Assembly: GCF_000801335.2 (NCBI RefSeq)
Contig: NZ_JSEH01000005.1
Span: 178,109-242,108 of the forward strand
Origin: Desulfovibrio sp. TomC
GTDB taxonomy: Bacteria; Desulfobacterota; Desulfovibrionia; Desulfovibrionales; Desulfovibrionaceae
Reading direction: 5' to 3'
Length of the DNA stretch: 64,000 nucleotides
Part shown: piece after piece, positions 18,554-27,235 of the stretch
How positions within the stretch are numbered: the first letter of the stretch is position 1
How the letters are laid out: every line of letters starts with the position of its first letter
Made by a program: the position numbers and the translations under genes
The notes under the pieces: model-generated
Database searches by the model: none
Told to the model about the DNA's origin: nothing
The model's input: only the letters and a program-made list of their open reading frames with translations

Positions 18554-19909
18554 TTAAGGTTCCCGGATTGACTCGCCGAACACGCGGATAAGCGGCCAAG
18601 TGACATAGGTGATGACCGTGCGCGTGCCGACCTTGATGTCGGCAGCCAGGGTCATGCCTGGGACGAGCCGGAAATCCTGGGGCAGTCCGTTCATGTGCTC
18701 CATGCCGGTGATGCTGATGCGCGCTTCGTAGACGAGACGGCGGCCGGAGGTGGTGTCGATGTATTGGGCGTCTTCGGCGATGGTGCGCAACTTCCCGTCG
18801 AGATACCCGAATTTTTGGTACGGGTAGGTGTCAAGCTTGACGATGGCCGTGTCGTTTTGGCGGATGTAGCCGATGTCTGCGGTTTCAATATAGACAGCGG
18901 CTTCCAGGGGAGAATCCAGGGGGACAAGGGTCATCATGGACTCGCCGCTTTTGATGACCGTGCCGGGATTGAAGTTGGCAATATCCAGGACCACGGCATC
19001 GCTTGGGGCGGTGAGTACCGAAAGTTCGCGCAGGAGCGTGGCCTTGGAAGAATCCTCAGTGATATTTTGCAGATCCTTGCGGGCACTGGTGAGCTGGTTC
19101 ACGAGCGTATTGCGCCAATTCTCGATGAACCCTTCTTTTTCGGCCACGGCCTGGGCCAGATTGTGGCGCATGGATTCCAGCGATCCTTTGAGCTGTTCCA
19201 TGGAGACGTTGGTCTGGGCCAGATGGTTTTCGGCTTCGAGCATGGACAGGCGGGAATCAGAACCCTGCTCGTAGACCTTCTGGCGCATCCCGACCAGTTC
19301 CTTGGCCACCTGCACCTGCTTGTCCATCTGGGTATACTGGCGTTGCCCGGCAATGAGACTTTGCTGTAATTCTGATATTTTTGTATTGATACTACGCAGC
19401 TTGGCGGTAAATTCATCCAAACGACCGGCCAGCAGTTTGCGCTGCGTCTCTATCTCCTCTGCCGAGGCCTCGATGGGCGGGGCAAGAGCCGTGCCGGTGA
19501 GTTCGCTTTGCAGTCTGGCGATGAGCAGCTTCTGATAGGTCGCGTTTATTTGCAGACGCGAAGCGTCGGCTGTCGCAAAGGTCGGGTCCAGGCGCACCAG
19601 GACGTCCCCTTTTTTGACCACGGCGCCGAGGCGCACGTCAATGGAACGGATAATCGCGTCGTTTAATGGGGAAATAATGATATTTTTCCCGGACGAAACA
19701 ATTTTCCCCAGGGAGGGAATGATCTTATCCGTCTGGGCAAAGCAGGCCAGGATGACCAGAAAAACCAGCAGGCCGAGGATGGAATGCAGCACCAGACGGG
19801 TCATCCGGGGCAGGGGCGTCAGTTCCAGTTCTTCGGCATCAGGATGGAATTCGAGGGCTTCCTTGGGAATAGCAGGTTTGTCTTTTTTGGGGGTAATTTT
19901 TTGCAACAT
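18554..19909 (-). CDS. HlyD-family type I secretion membrane fusion protein
   Basis: The roughly 451-residue periplasmic adaptor links an inner-membrane ABC transporter to an outer-membrane channel. It has one N-terminal transmembrane helix (LVLHSILGLLVFLVILACF), then SPLNDAIIRSIDVRLGAVVKKGDVLVRLD (biotinyl-lipoyl half-motif), a long coiled-coil of about residues 105-270, the second lipoyl half SDAVVLDIANFNPGTVIKSGE, and a beta-barrel with RLVPGMTLAADIKVG at the end. The ATG at 19909 is chosen; a GTG start at 19939 with AAGGA close to it is also possible. No ABC ATPase or TolC gene is nearby, so it is an orphan here. The downstream repeat-protein gene begins 27 bp after it. Confidence 0.88.
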   Translation of the reverse strand: MLQKITPKKDKPAIPKEALEFHPDAEELELTPLPRMTRLVLHSILGLLVFLVILACFAQTDKIIPSLGKIVSSGKNIIISPLNDAIIRSIDVRLGAVVKKGDVLVRLDPTFATADASRLQINATYQKLLIARLQSELTGTALAPPIEASAEEIETQRKLLAGRLDEFTAKLRSINTKISELQQSLIAGQRQYTQMDKQVQVAKELVGMRQKVYEQGSDSRLSMLEAENHLAQTNVSMEQLKGSLESMRHNLAQAVAEKEGFIENWRNTLVNQLTSARKDLQNITEDSSKATLLRELSVLTAPSDAVVLDIANFNPGTVIKSGESMMTLVPLDSPLEAAVYIETADIGYIRQNDTAIVKLDTYPYQKFGYLDGKLRTIAEDAQYIDTTSGRRLVYEARISITGMEHMNGLPQDFRLVPGMTLAADIKVGTRTVITYVTWPLIRVFGESIREP

Positions 19910-19939
19910 AGGTCTTATAAAGTCGACGCCGCCGGGCAC

Positions 19940-20349
19940 GTCCTTTCTTCGCGCGGGTTATGCGGGTGCGATGCCGGGGCGTCCCAGGCAAGGCACAACT
20001 TTTTGGCCAAAAGGAAGAGGGGTTGTCAATCCGGTCTGGCGTTGCCTGCAGTACCGGAGTGATCAACTGAAGGCAACCGCTCTGTCCCTGCAACTGGCTG
20101 CGCCGGAGAGTACCCCCAGCAACAGCCTGGTCCGTATCCTGTGGCGTCGCACAGCGGCAAAGCCAGAGGCCGGGCGACATCTGCGGCGGTACTCTAGGCT
20201 AGGGGAAGCATCGTGGCAAGGGCGTTCGAGCGGCCGCCGGGTGCGGGCGGCGTCGCGCAATCGTCACAAAAACGTCTGGCAGGCGCGGCCATGGCCTGCG
20301 GACCGGAGGTATAAACCAGCTCGGTTCGGCGTTAGGGCCGGATTAAACA
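19940..20349. other. 410-bp intergenic region between divergent genes with a stem-loop
   Basis: No gene is supported. It holds the start regions of the HlyD gene (minus) and the EAL-GGDEF gene (plus). A clear inverted repeat is present: GTTGCCT at 20041-20047 pairs with AGGCAAC at 20071-20077, and after one mismatch CAGT pairs with ACTG inside, leaving a 13-nt loop. Confidence 0.55.
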
Positions 20350-22728
20350 TTGAGGCAAGACATGCTTAGGACGTTTATGCAGTTTTCGCCGAGATTTGAA
20401 CAGCGTTATATCCCCGATGGGGTGGGTGCCGTCCCTTCCCAGGTCCCGGAATTGCTGCGTGGCCAGAACCGGTCTCTGGTGGCCGGACACGTTGGCCTTG
20501 GCGGCGTTTTGGGCATGGTGCTCCTGGAAATTCATGACTTCTACCTGCTGCGCCGGTTGTTTCGACCGGAGGTCGCCGCAGCGGTGGGAGAGATTTTGGA
20601 GAACGAGGCGCGGGCGGTGGCCAAGACCCGGCTCCCGGGGGTGCCGGTGTGCCTGGTCGAGCGCCTGGATACCGGACGAGTCCTGATCGTTCTGGGCGGC
20701 AACGCAGCGGCTCTGGATACGCTTGAGCGCACGGCGGCGGCGTTTCGCCTGGAGGTGCGGGGACGGGTTCGACCTGAGGCCGTGCGCCTGACCGGCCAGG
20801 AACTGGAAATCCGCTGTGGCGCGGCCCTGGTGCTGAGCCGTGGCCTGGACGGCCTGGACATGGCCCTGGCCTCGGCTTTGGCTGAAGCCTCGCGTCTGGC
20901 CCGGGGCGAAGCCGGCAAGGGAGCGTCCCCCATGCAGCGGGAGTTCCGGGAAATCCTCGAACTCGGTCGGGTGCGGGCGGTCTATCAGCCCATCGTCAAC
21001 CTGCGAAGCGGCTCGGTGTTTGCCTGGGAGGCTCTGGCCCGGGGTCCAAACGAGAGCGTTTTTGCCTCGCCGTCCATGCTGTTTGATTTCGCCGAGGAGA
21101 CCGAAGCCGTTTTCGTTCTGGAGAAGGCCTGCCGGGAAGCAGCCATTCGCGGGTTCTCGCCGGGGCACGACGGGGCCAAGCTCTTTTGCAACATCCATCC
21201 CCGCACCATGCTCGATCCGGCCTTCACCCCCGGGGAAACGCGCAAGCTGCTCGACAAGTACGGCATAGAACCCCGGGACGTGGTGCTGGAGATCACCGAG
21301 CGCCATAATGTCCAGGATTTCAAGCTGTTCCATCGCACCCTCGCCCATTACCGCGACGCCGGCTACGGCGTGGCCGTGGACGACGTGGGCACCGGCTATT
21401 CCGGACTGGCCTCCATTGCCGAAATCAAACCCGATTTCATGAAGATCGACATGTCGCTGGTGCGCGGCATCGACGCCAACCCGGTCAAGCGGGCGCTTTT
21501 GGAAACGCTCCTCACCTTTGCCGAGAAAATCGGCTGCCGCATCGTGGCCGAGGGGATCGAGACCGAATCCGAGCTGATCTGCCTCATCCGTCTGGGCGTG
21601 CATTTCGGCCAGGGATTCTATCTCGGCCGGCCGGCCCTGCCGCCGGCCCTGCCGCGCGAGGACATCCGGCTGGCCATCGTCGCCGGCTCCAGCCAGGCGG
21701 TGGACGGCCTCAAGTGCGCCTCCCCGATAAGCGATCTGGCGGAACGGCCAAATCAGATCCTGCACAATGCCCAGGTGGGCGAGGTCAAACAGTTTTTTGA
21801 CGCCGAGGAAGCGGCCCACGCCGTGGTGGTGGTGCGCGACGGCCGGCCCGAAGGCCTGATCATGAGCCACCATCTCGACCGGCTGCTCAGCTCCCAGTAT
21901 GGTCTGGCCCTGTTTCTGCGCCGCGAGGTCACCCGCATCATGGACCCCCAGCCCCTGGCCGTGGAGTGGGACACGCCCGTGGAAGTGGCGGCCCAGGCCG
22001 CCATGGCCCGGGACCGCGACAAGCTCTACGACCCCATCCTGGTCACCTGCCGGGGCAAGCTGTCGGGAATCGTGTCGGTGCAAAAAATCCTCGACGCCCT
22101 GGCCTGCGTCCAGGTGGAAATGGCCAAGGGAGCCAACCCGCTGACCGGCCTGCCCGGCAACGTGGCCATCGAACGCGAGATCGCCCGGCGTGCGGCGGCC
22201 CAGAACGCCACCTGTCTGGTCTATGTCGATCTGGATAATTTCAAGGTCTACAACGACGTCTTCGGGTTCCAAAACGGCGACAAGGCCATCCTCATGACCG
22301 CCCGCATCCTGGGCGAGGCCCTGGCTTCCCACGGCGGCGAGGAGGATTTCCTGGGCCACGTAGGCGGCGACGACTTCGTGCTGCTGTGCGGTTGCGACAC
22401 GGTGGAGCCGGTCTGCCAGGCGGCCATCGAGGCCTTTGCTGCCGCCTCGCCGGCCCTCTACAACCCCGAGGACCGGAAGCGGGGCTTTATTGAAGGCCAA
22501 AGCCGCGACGGTCGGGTGGGGCGCTTTGATCTGCTCACCATCTCCATGGGCGTCATCGACTGCGCCTTTGCCGTGCCCGTAACCATGGACGAGCTGGGCC
22601 AGCGGGCGGCGGCGGTCAAGAAATTCGCCAAATCCCGCAGCGGCAATTCCCTCGTGCGCGACCGGCGCAGCCCGCTCGGCCTGCCCGGCGAAACGGATGA
22701 ACGCCGGGAGCCGGCCGAGGGGAAGTGA
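20350..22728 (+). CDS. EAL-CBS-GGDEF cyclic-di-GMP signalling protein
   Basis: The 792-residue protein (TTG start; an ATG 12 bp later is equally likely) has no membrane helix. Residues about 1-190 are an unrecognised sensor-like part. An EAL phosphodiesterase domain follows (AVYQPIVN, WEALARG, LEITE, VAVDDVGTGYSGL, IKPDFMKID, IVAEGIET), with all main metal and catalytic motifs present. A CBS pair (about 455-590) comes next, then a GGDEF domain with GGDDFV. The residues before GGDDFV read GEED, so the RxxD inhibitory site is not conserved. The order EAL then CBS then GGDEF is unusual compared with the common GGDEF-EAL order. It is transcribed divergently from the HlyD gene. Confidence 0.9.
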   Translation: MRQDMLRTFMQFSPRFEQRYIPDGVGAVPSQVPELLRGQNRSLVAGHVGLGGVLGMVLLEIHDFYLLRRLFRPEVAAAVGEILENEARAVAKTRLPGVPVCLVERLDTGRVLIVLGGNAAALDTLERTAAAFRLEVRGRVRPEAVRLTGQELEIRCGAALVLSRGLDGLDMALASALAEASRLARGEAGKGASPMQREFREILELGRVRAVYQPIVNLRSGSVFAWEALARGPNESVFASPSMLFDFAEETEAVFVLEKACREAAIRGFSPGHDGAKLFCNIHPRTMLDPAFTPGETRKLLDKYGIEPRDVVLEITERHNVQDFKLFHRTLAHYRDAGYGVAVDDVGTGYSGLASIAEIKPDFMKIDMSLVRGIDANPVKRALLETLLTFAEKIGCRIVAEGIETESELICLIRLGVHFGQGFYLGRPALPPALPREDIRLAIVAGSSQAVDGLKCASPISDLAERPNQILHNAQVGEVKQFFDAEEAAHAVVVVRDGRPEGLIMSHHLDRLLSSQYGLALFLRREVTRIMDPQPLAVEWDTPVEVAAQAAMARDRDKLYDPILVTCRGKLSGIVSVQKILDALACVQVEMAKGANPLTGLPGNVAIEREIARRAAAQNATCLVYVDLDNFKVYNDVFGFQNGDKAILMTARILGEALASHGGEEDFLGHVGGDDFVLLCGCDTVEPVCQAAIEAFAAASPALYNPEDRKRGFIEGQSRDGRVGRFDLLTISMGVIDCAFAVPVTMDELGQRAAAVKKFAKSRSGNSLVRDRRSPLGLPGETDERREPAEGK

Positions 22729-22752
22729 GAGGGAGGAGAAGAAAAAAAGAGT

Positions 22753-22784
22753 GCCTCCGGCGGCCGGGGGGATGATCCCCCCGG
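22753..22784 (+). repeat. GCCTCCGGCGGCC hairpin repeat, copy 1
   Basis: The 13-mer GCCTCCGGCGGCC runs into a 9-bp hairpin, CCGGGGGGA / TCCCCCCGG, with loop TGA (22764-22784). It lies just after the EAL-GGDEF gene. A T7 run follows at 22803-22809, so this copy could also work as a terminator. A degenerate copy in the opposite orientation (22888-22926) faces it from the end of the convergent gene. Confidence 0.85.
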
Positions 22785-22945
22785 ACCCCTGCAATTGGAG
22801 AAGTTTTTTTAAGGGGGCTTGGGACTGACGGGCAAGCAGGTCCCTGTGGCTGTTATCGTCTCGGCGTGCCAGGAAGAGAAAGCGATGGCGGTTGAAGGGA
22901 GTGAGACCCTTTGGCCGCCTTTCCTTTTTTGGGAGGGCGGCGGCG

Positions 22946-24193
22946 CTACCGGTTGGGGACAACCGTGGTCAGCGGCAGGAGGGCGGCGGCGTAGGCCGGG
23001 TCGTGGGGGCAAAATCCGGTCGTGTCCCACAGCCCGGCGTCCGGGGCGCGGCGAAGCCTTGCGGCGGTGCGGCCGCCGATGGCGGCAAGCAGGGCCTCGG
23101 GGCCGCCGTCGGCCGCCCGGTCGTTGTCGCTAAAAAGCTCCATTCCCGCTTGCGGCCAGAAGCGGTCCACGAACTGCCGTCCCAGCCCCACGAAGATCTG
23201 GTGGGACCAGGCCGTGGCGTGGACGGCGTGGCGCAGCACCGGGGCCGGACAGAAACGCAGGATGCCGCCGGCCCGGGCCACGGCCAGGGGCAGAGCATAG
23301 TCCCACCAGGGCAGGCCCAGGAAAAAGCCGTCCAGTTCCGGCCGGACGGCGTAGCGGGCATCCACGGCGCACAGATCAAATCCCACATCGTAATAGGTCC
23401 CAAACCCGGGTCGTTCCGGGGTGCTGTCCACCCGGCAGGCCATGACCGCGCCGCCGGCGGCGGCGGTCACCAACCGGGCGGCAAAGTCCGGGCGGGCTGT
23501 GAGGACGATGTCGGCATTGAGCACGCATAGTGTGGATGCCCCGTTGGCCAGGCCGGCCGCCAGCAGGTGCGGGAGGGCGGCGTAGGGCCGGCCAAAGGCC
23601 GCAAGGGCGTCGGATGGGGCCGGCACAAAGGCCGCCTCGGGAAAACGATCGGCCAGGAGGGTGATTTCTTGGGGCGTATTGACGGACAGGATGGTGCGAA
23701 AGCCGGCCGCGGCCCAGGAGTGAAGGGCCTGCCGGCAGCCGGCGTCGGCCGTGGGCGGCAGGCTGGTGACGGCCACGGCGGCGTGGTCGGCCGGGGTGAC
23801 GGGTGGCGGCCGGGAAAAGGCAGCGGCATTGACCCGGGCGGCGATGCGTCCGGGGTCGGCGCTGGCCGCCCGGGCGAAAAAGCCGGCCGCAGCCGGTCGG
23901 TCGTCCAGGGCCAGGGCGGCGTGGCCGGCCGTGAGCATGGCCTGTCCGGTGTCGCCGTGTTCGCGGCTGGCGTCCAGGGCCAGGGTCAGGGCGGCATCCG
24001 GCCGGCCCAGAGCCAGGAGCAGGTCGGCGCGAAGAAGCTGGGCCAGCGGCGTTGCCCGGCTGGCCGCACCGGCCAGGATGTCCTGGGCCACGGCCAGATC
24101 GCCGCAACGCACCAGCTCCCGGGCGGCTTTCAAAGCGGCGTGGGCCGCCGGGGCGTCGGGCAACAGCCCGGCAAAATCGGGAGGCGCGGTCAC
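22946..24193 (-). CDS. TPR plus glycosyltransferase-like protein
   Basis: The 415-residue protein has a helical TPR-type first half (ALKAARELVRCGDLAVAQDILAGA, then PLAQLLRADLLLALGRPDAALTLAL). From about residue 140 a Rossmann-like domain follows that resembles a GT-A fold: VAVTSLPP, FRTILSVNTPQEI, then LCVLNADIVLTARPDF (a DxD-like acidic pattern at strand end) and FLGLPWWDYALPLAVARAGG. It is the third gene of the neuB operon (4-bp overlap with the GT2 gene). It looks like a glycan enzyme with a scaffold domain; the substrate is unknown. Confidence 0.7.
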   Translation of the reverse strand: MTAPPDFAGLLPDAPAAHAALKAARELVRCGDLAVAQDILAGAASRATPLAQLLRADLLLALGRPDAALTLALDASREHGDTGQAMLTAGHAALALDDRPAAAGFFARAASADPGRIAARVNAAAFSRPPPVTPADHAAVAVTSLPPTADAGCRQALHSWAAAGFRTILSVNTPQEITLLADRFPEAAFVPAPSDALAAFGRPYAALPHLLAAGLANGASTLCVLNADIVLTARPDFAARLVTAAAGGAVMACRVDSTPERPGFGTYYDVGFDLCAVDARYAVRPELDGFFLGLPWWDYALPLAVARAGGILRFCPAPVLRHAVHATAWSHQIFVGLGRQFVDRFWPQAGMELFSDNDRAADGGPEALLAAIGGRTAARLRRAPDAGLWDTTGFCPHDPAYAAALLPLTTVVPNR

Positions 24194-25002
24194 GGCGCGG
24201 CCGTGTCCTTCGAGTCGAGAAATTCCCTGGCCCGGGTGGCCAGACGACAGGATTCGGCCAGCAGGTTGGCGTAGCGGGTCGGCGTATGCTGGCCGGTCGG
24301 ACGTGCCGGCCCGTGGCGGCGCACGCCGTAAAGCACGCGCGGCACATGGACAAACGTCGCCCCGGCCATGGCGAAACGCAGGTAGTGGTCGTAGTCGTTG
24401 GCGCTCGTATAGGCCTCGTCCATAAGCCCGACGGTTTCATGCAGCCGGCGACGATAGAGCCGGCATACGCCCAGATGGTACCATTCGGCCAGACAGGCCT
24501 TCATATCGAATTCCGGAAAGGTCATGCGGCGATAGATGCGGCCGTCGTCTTCCAGCACGTCCTGGTCGGCGTAGGCGAAGTCGGCTCCGGAACGCGCCAG
24601 GGCTGCGGCCAGTTCCTCGATCATGTGCGGATAGGGCAGGTCGTCGCCGGGAATGAACGTGCAGTACTCGCCGGTTGCCCGGGCCAGACCTTCGTTGTAG
24701 GTGCGGGTGGGGCCGATGTCGGTCTCAAAGCGCACGATCGAAAGACGCCTGTTCTGGGGGTAGGTGAGCACCCGTTCGCGAACGACCTGCCCGTCCGCGT
24801 CCATGCGGACCACCGGCTCGGCCGCAGCCGTGGCAATGTGTCCGGGCAGGGCGTCGAGATAGGCTTTGGTGGCGTCGGTGGAGCCGCCGTCCACAATAAT
24901 GATCTCCAGTTCCGGATGGGTCTGGAACAGGCAGCGGTCCACGCAGGCCGGCAGGTAGGCGGCCTGATTGTAGGTGGGGATGACGATGCTGGCCAGGGCC
25001 AT
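24190..25002 (-). CDS. GT2-family glycosyltransferase
   Basis: The 270-residue GT-A enzyme shows ASIVIPTYNQAAYLPACVDRCL at the start, IIIVDGGSTDAT, TYNEGLARATGEYCTFIPGDDL (the GDD metal motif) and the later ANDYDHYLRFAMAG. The ATG at 25002 lies 4 bp after the neuB stop (25007); the frame stays open upstream but would overlap neuB. It probably adds a sugar to the same glycan as the neighbouring neuB product. Confidence 0.9.
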   Translation of the reverse strand: MALASIVIPTYNQAAYLPACVDRCLFQTHPELEIIIVDGGSTDATKAYLDALPGHIATAAAEPVVRMDADGQVVRERVLTYPQNRRLSIVRFETDIGPTRTYNEGLARATGEYCTFIPGDDLPYPHMIEELAAALARSGADFAYADQDVLEDDGRIYRRMTFPEFDMKACLAEWYHLGVCRLYRRRLHETVGLMDEAYTSANDYDHYLRFAMAGATFVHVPRVLYGVRRHGPARPTGQHTPTRYANLLAESCRLATRAREFLDSKDTAAP

Positions 25003-25006
25003 GGCG

Positions 25007-26128
25007 TCAAAAACCGGACAGGGCCTTGGCCGGTCGGTCGGCAAGGTCTGCGGCGGCGTCCGGGACATTCGGGGCGGCCAGGATATCGAAGCGCACGGCC
25101 TCGTCCTGGCGCACCGTGGCCAGGAGCCGGCTGCCGACGACCGCGTCGCCAAGGGCCGGGGTCAGGCCCGTGCCGGGGCATTTGCAGGCCAGGTCTTCGG
25201 GGCCGACCGTGTGTCCGGCCGGCAGGTCGCGGGCGAAGACCAGGGATTTGCGCAGCTTGACCGCAGCTGCGGCCTCGCCCGGGAAAATCTGCTTGCGCCT
25301 GACCTGCATGGCCGCCTCGGCTTGGCGCACCATGTCGGCCATGGCGGCAAAGGCCTCGGGGGTGAGCGACACCTGATGGTCGGTGCCGGGCAGGCTGCGG
25401 TCCAGGGTGAAATGGCGCTCAATGACGACCGGGGCGAAGGCCACGGCCGCAATGGTCGGCCCCAGGCCGCGCTCGTGGCCGGAATAGCCGACCGGCAACC
25501 CGTAGCGGCGGCGCAGGACGTCCATGACCGGCAACCCGACCTGCTCGTCCGGGCAGGGGTAGGAGCTGTTGCAGTGCAGGATCACGATGCGCTCGTGGAA
25601 GCGGCGCAGCTCGGCCACGGCCATGTCGAGGTCGGCCAGCCCGCTCATGCCGGTGGAGAGGATGACCGGCAGGCCGGTTTCCCCGGCCAGCCGCAACAGC
25701 GGCACCGTGACCAGATCGGCCGAGGGGATTTTGAGGAGTTCGACGCCAAGGGCCGCCAGCAGGCGCAGGCTGGGCGCATCCCAGGCCGAGGCGAAAAAGG
25801 TCAGCCCAAGGGATTCGGCCAGGGTTTTGAGTTCGGCCAGGGCCTCGCCGGACAGCTCCAGTGCCGCCCGGTGGCGGCCGTAGGTGTCGCCGAAACTGTT
25901 GGCCCCGCCATAGGGGGCGTCCAGGCCGGCCCGGGTGAAAAGCGCACCCAGGTCGCGTTTCTGGAATTTGACGGCATTGGCCCCGCAGGCCGCCGCAGCA
26001 CGCACCATTTCCCGGGCGGTCTCCAGGCTGCCTTGGTGGTTGTTGCCGATTTCGGCCACCAGGAAGGCCGGGCATCCCGGGCCGACGGCGTGGCCGCTGC
26101 GCAGGCGGATGATCGGGGCGATGGGCAT
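25007..26128 (-). CDS. neuB: N-acetylneuraminate synthase family protein (NeuB-like)
   Basis: The 373-residue enzyme condenses phosphoenolpyruvate with an N-acetylated hexose to give a nonulosonic acid (sialic, legionaminic or pseudaminic type). Seen: FLVAEIGNNHQGSLETAREMV, VKFQKRD, FFASAWDAPSLRLL, LKIPSADL, VILSTGMSGLADL, LHCNSSYPCP, GYSGHERG, VIERHFTLDRSLPGTDHQVSL and a C-terminal SAF domain (KSLVFARDLPAGHTVGPEDL). The ATG at 26128 is the only start that matches the family N-terminus. Which nonulosonic acid is made cannot be told from this gene alone. It heads a three-gene operon with two glycosyltransferase-like genes. Confidence 0.92.
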   Translation of the reverse strand: MPIAPIIRLRSGHAVGPGCPAFLVAEIGNNHQGSLETAREMVRAAAACGANAVKFQKRDLGALFTRAGLDAPYGGANSFGDTYGRHRAALELSGEALAELKTLAESLGLTFFASAWDAPSLRLLAALGVELLKIPSADLVTVPLLRLAGETGLPVILSTGMSGLADLDMAVAELRRFHERIVILHCNSSYPCPDEQVGLPVMDVLRRRYGLPVGYSGHERGLGPTIAAVAFAPVVIERHFTLDRSLPGTDHQVSLTPEAFAAMADMVRQAEAAMQVRRKQIFPGEAAAAVKLRKSLVFARDLPAGHTVGPEDLACKCPGTGLTPALGDAVVGSRLLATVRQDEAVRFDILAAPNVPDAAADLADRPAKALSGF

Positions 26129-26290
26129 GGGGCGATACTCTCCAGGGCGGTGATGCGTCAGGCCGCCAGACTTCTTGTATCCCTGCTGTGGGGCTGGCAC
26201 AAGCCGGTGGCGGCGGTCGGCGGAAATTGCCGGTTACAGCACACATTGCAAGCCATGTGCCGGCCGGCTGGTTCTTGCCATCAGGGCGGA

Positions 26291-26320
26291 TTGCGGTCAA
26301 AGTGGCGCGGTTTGTATTTT
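26291..26320 (+). promoter_or_regulatory. Possible promoter of the MlaF-like ATPase gene
   Basis: TTGCGG and TATTTT are separated by 18 bp and end 18 bp before the ATG. Found by inspection only. Confidence 0.35.
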
Positions 26321-26337
26321 CCCCCGGGATAGGTGCC

Positions 26338-27111
26338 ATGAACCAGCCCATGATCGAAATTCACGGCCTGACCAAGGCCTTTCAGGGACAGCCCGTGCTT
26401 CGCGGCGTGGATATGATCGTGCCCGAGGGCATGGTCACGGCTGTCATCGGGAAATCCGGCGAGGGCAAAAGCGTCCTTTTAAAGCATATCATCGGCCTGT
26501 TGCGCCAGGATGCAGGCGAGATCCTGTTTCATGGCGAGGCGCTTTCGGCCATGTCCCGGGAGGGGCAACGGGCCTTTCGCCGCCGCTGCAGCTACATGTT
26601 CCAGAACATGGCCCTGTTTGATTCCATGACCGTGGCCGAGAATATCGCCCTGCCGTTGCGTGAAACAGAGCACTTAAATGAATCCCAGGCCGCCGCCAAG
26701 GTCATGGCCATGGCCGAACGGCTGGAACTGGCCGGCATCCTCGGCAAATATCCGTCCCAGATTTCCGGCGGGATGCAGAAACGAGTCGCTCTGGCCCGGG
26801 CTTTGGTGACACAGCCCGGACTGGTTTTGTTCGACGAGCCGACCACCGGCCTCGACCCCATCCGCAAGGCCTCGGTGCTGCAACTGATCGACTCCGCCCG
26901 GCGACAGTTTGATTTCACGGCCGTGCTCGTCAGCCACGACATCCCGGACGTGTTCGCCGTGGCCGGCCATGTGGCCATGCTCGACGCCGGGCGCATTGTC
27001 TGGCAGGGCTCGCCCGAGGCCATCGGCCACAGCCAGGACCCGGTGGTGCAGCGGTTTCTGGCCGGCGAACCCGAGCCTGACGCCGACGACGTCGGGTCTG
27101 GCTTTTCCTAA
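26338..27111 (+). CDS. ABC transporter ATP-binding protein, MlaF-like
   Basis: The 257-residue ATPase has Walker A GKSGEGKSVL, the Q-loop (MFQNMALF), the signature ISGGMQKR and Walker B LVLFDEPTTGLDP followed by the H-loop SHD. The ISGGMQKR variant of LSGGQ and the FDSMTVAENIALPL segment are typical of the MlaF / Ttg2A / Mce-ATPase group, which drives phospholipid traffic between the membranes. The usual MlaE permease and MlaD genes are not adjacent, so either they lie elsewhere or the partner differs. The ATG at 26338 is preceded by a weak AGGTG. Confidence 0.85.
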   Translation: MNQPMIEIHGLTKAFQGQPVLRGVDMIVPEGMVTAVIGKSGEGKSVLLKHIIGLLRQDAGEILFHGEALSAMSREGQRAFRRRCSYMFQNMALFDSMTVAENIALPLRETEHLNESQAAAKVMAMAERLELAGILGKYPSQISGGMQKRVALARALVTQPGLVLFDEPTTGLDPIRKASVLQLIDSARRQFDFTAVLVSHDIPDVFAVAGHVAMLDAGRIVWQGSPEAIGHSQDPVVQRFLAGEPEPDADDVGSGFS

Positions 27112-27235
27112 CCCCGGGCCATTTCGAGCGGCTGTCCCGCCGGTCGCCGTACGAGGCGGAGCGCTCTCTTTGCCCTGGCCGGGAGAGGTGTTGCCTGTTC
27201 GCCGCCAACTGCGATCCCCTCAAGGAGGACCCCCC

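Noticed and set aside
15276..18557. A 1093-codon plus-strand open frame across the TPR, GT4 and repeat-protein genes
   Set aside because: It crosses three clearly coding minus-strand genes; its composition is repetitive Arg/Gly/Ala without any domain.
20000..20110. Possible c-di-GMP riboswitch upstream of HlyD or EAL-GGDEF genes
   Set aside because: The region has a hairpin but not the conserved GEMM core sequences on either strand.
20332..22962. An 876-codon open frame antisense to the EAL-GGDEF gene
   Set aside because: It is a high-GC mirror of the real gene; its translation has no domain signature, and the plus-strand frame has full EAL and GGDEF motifs.
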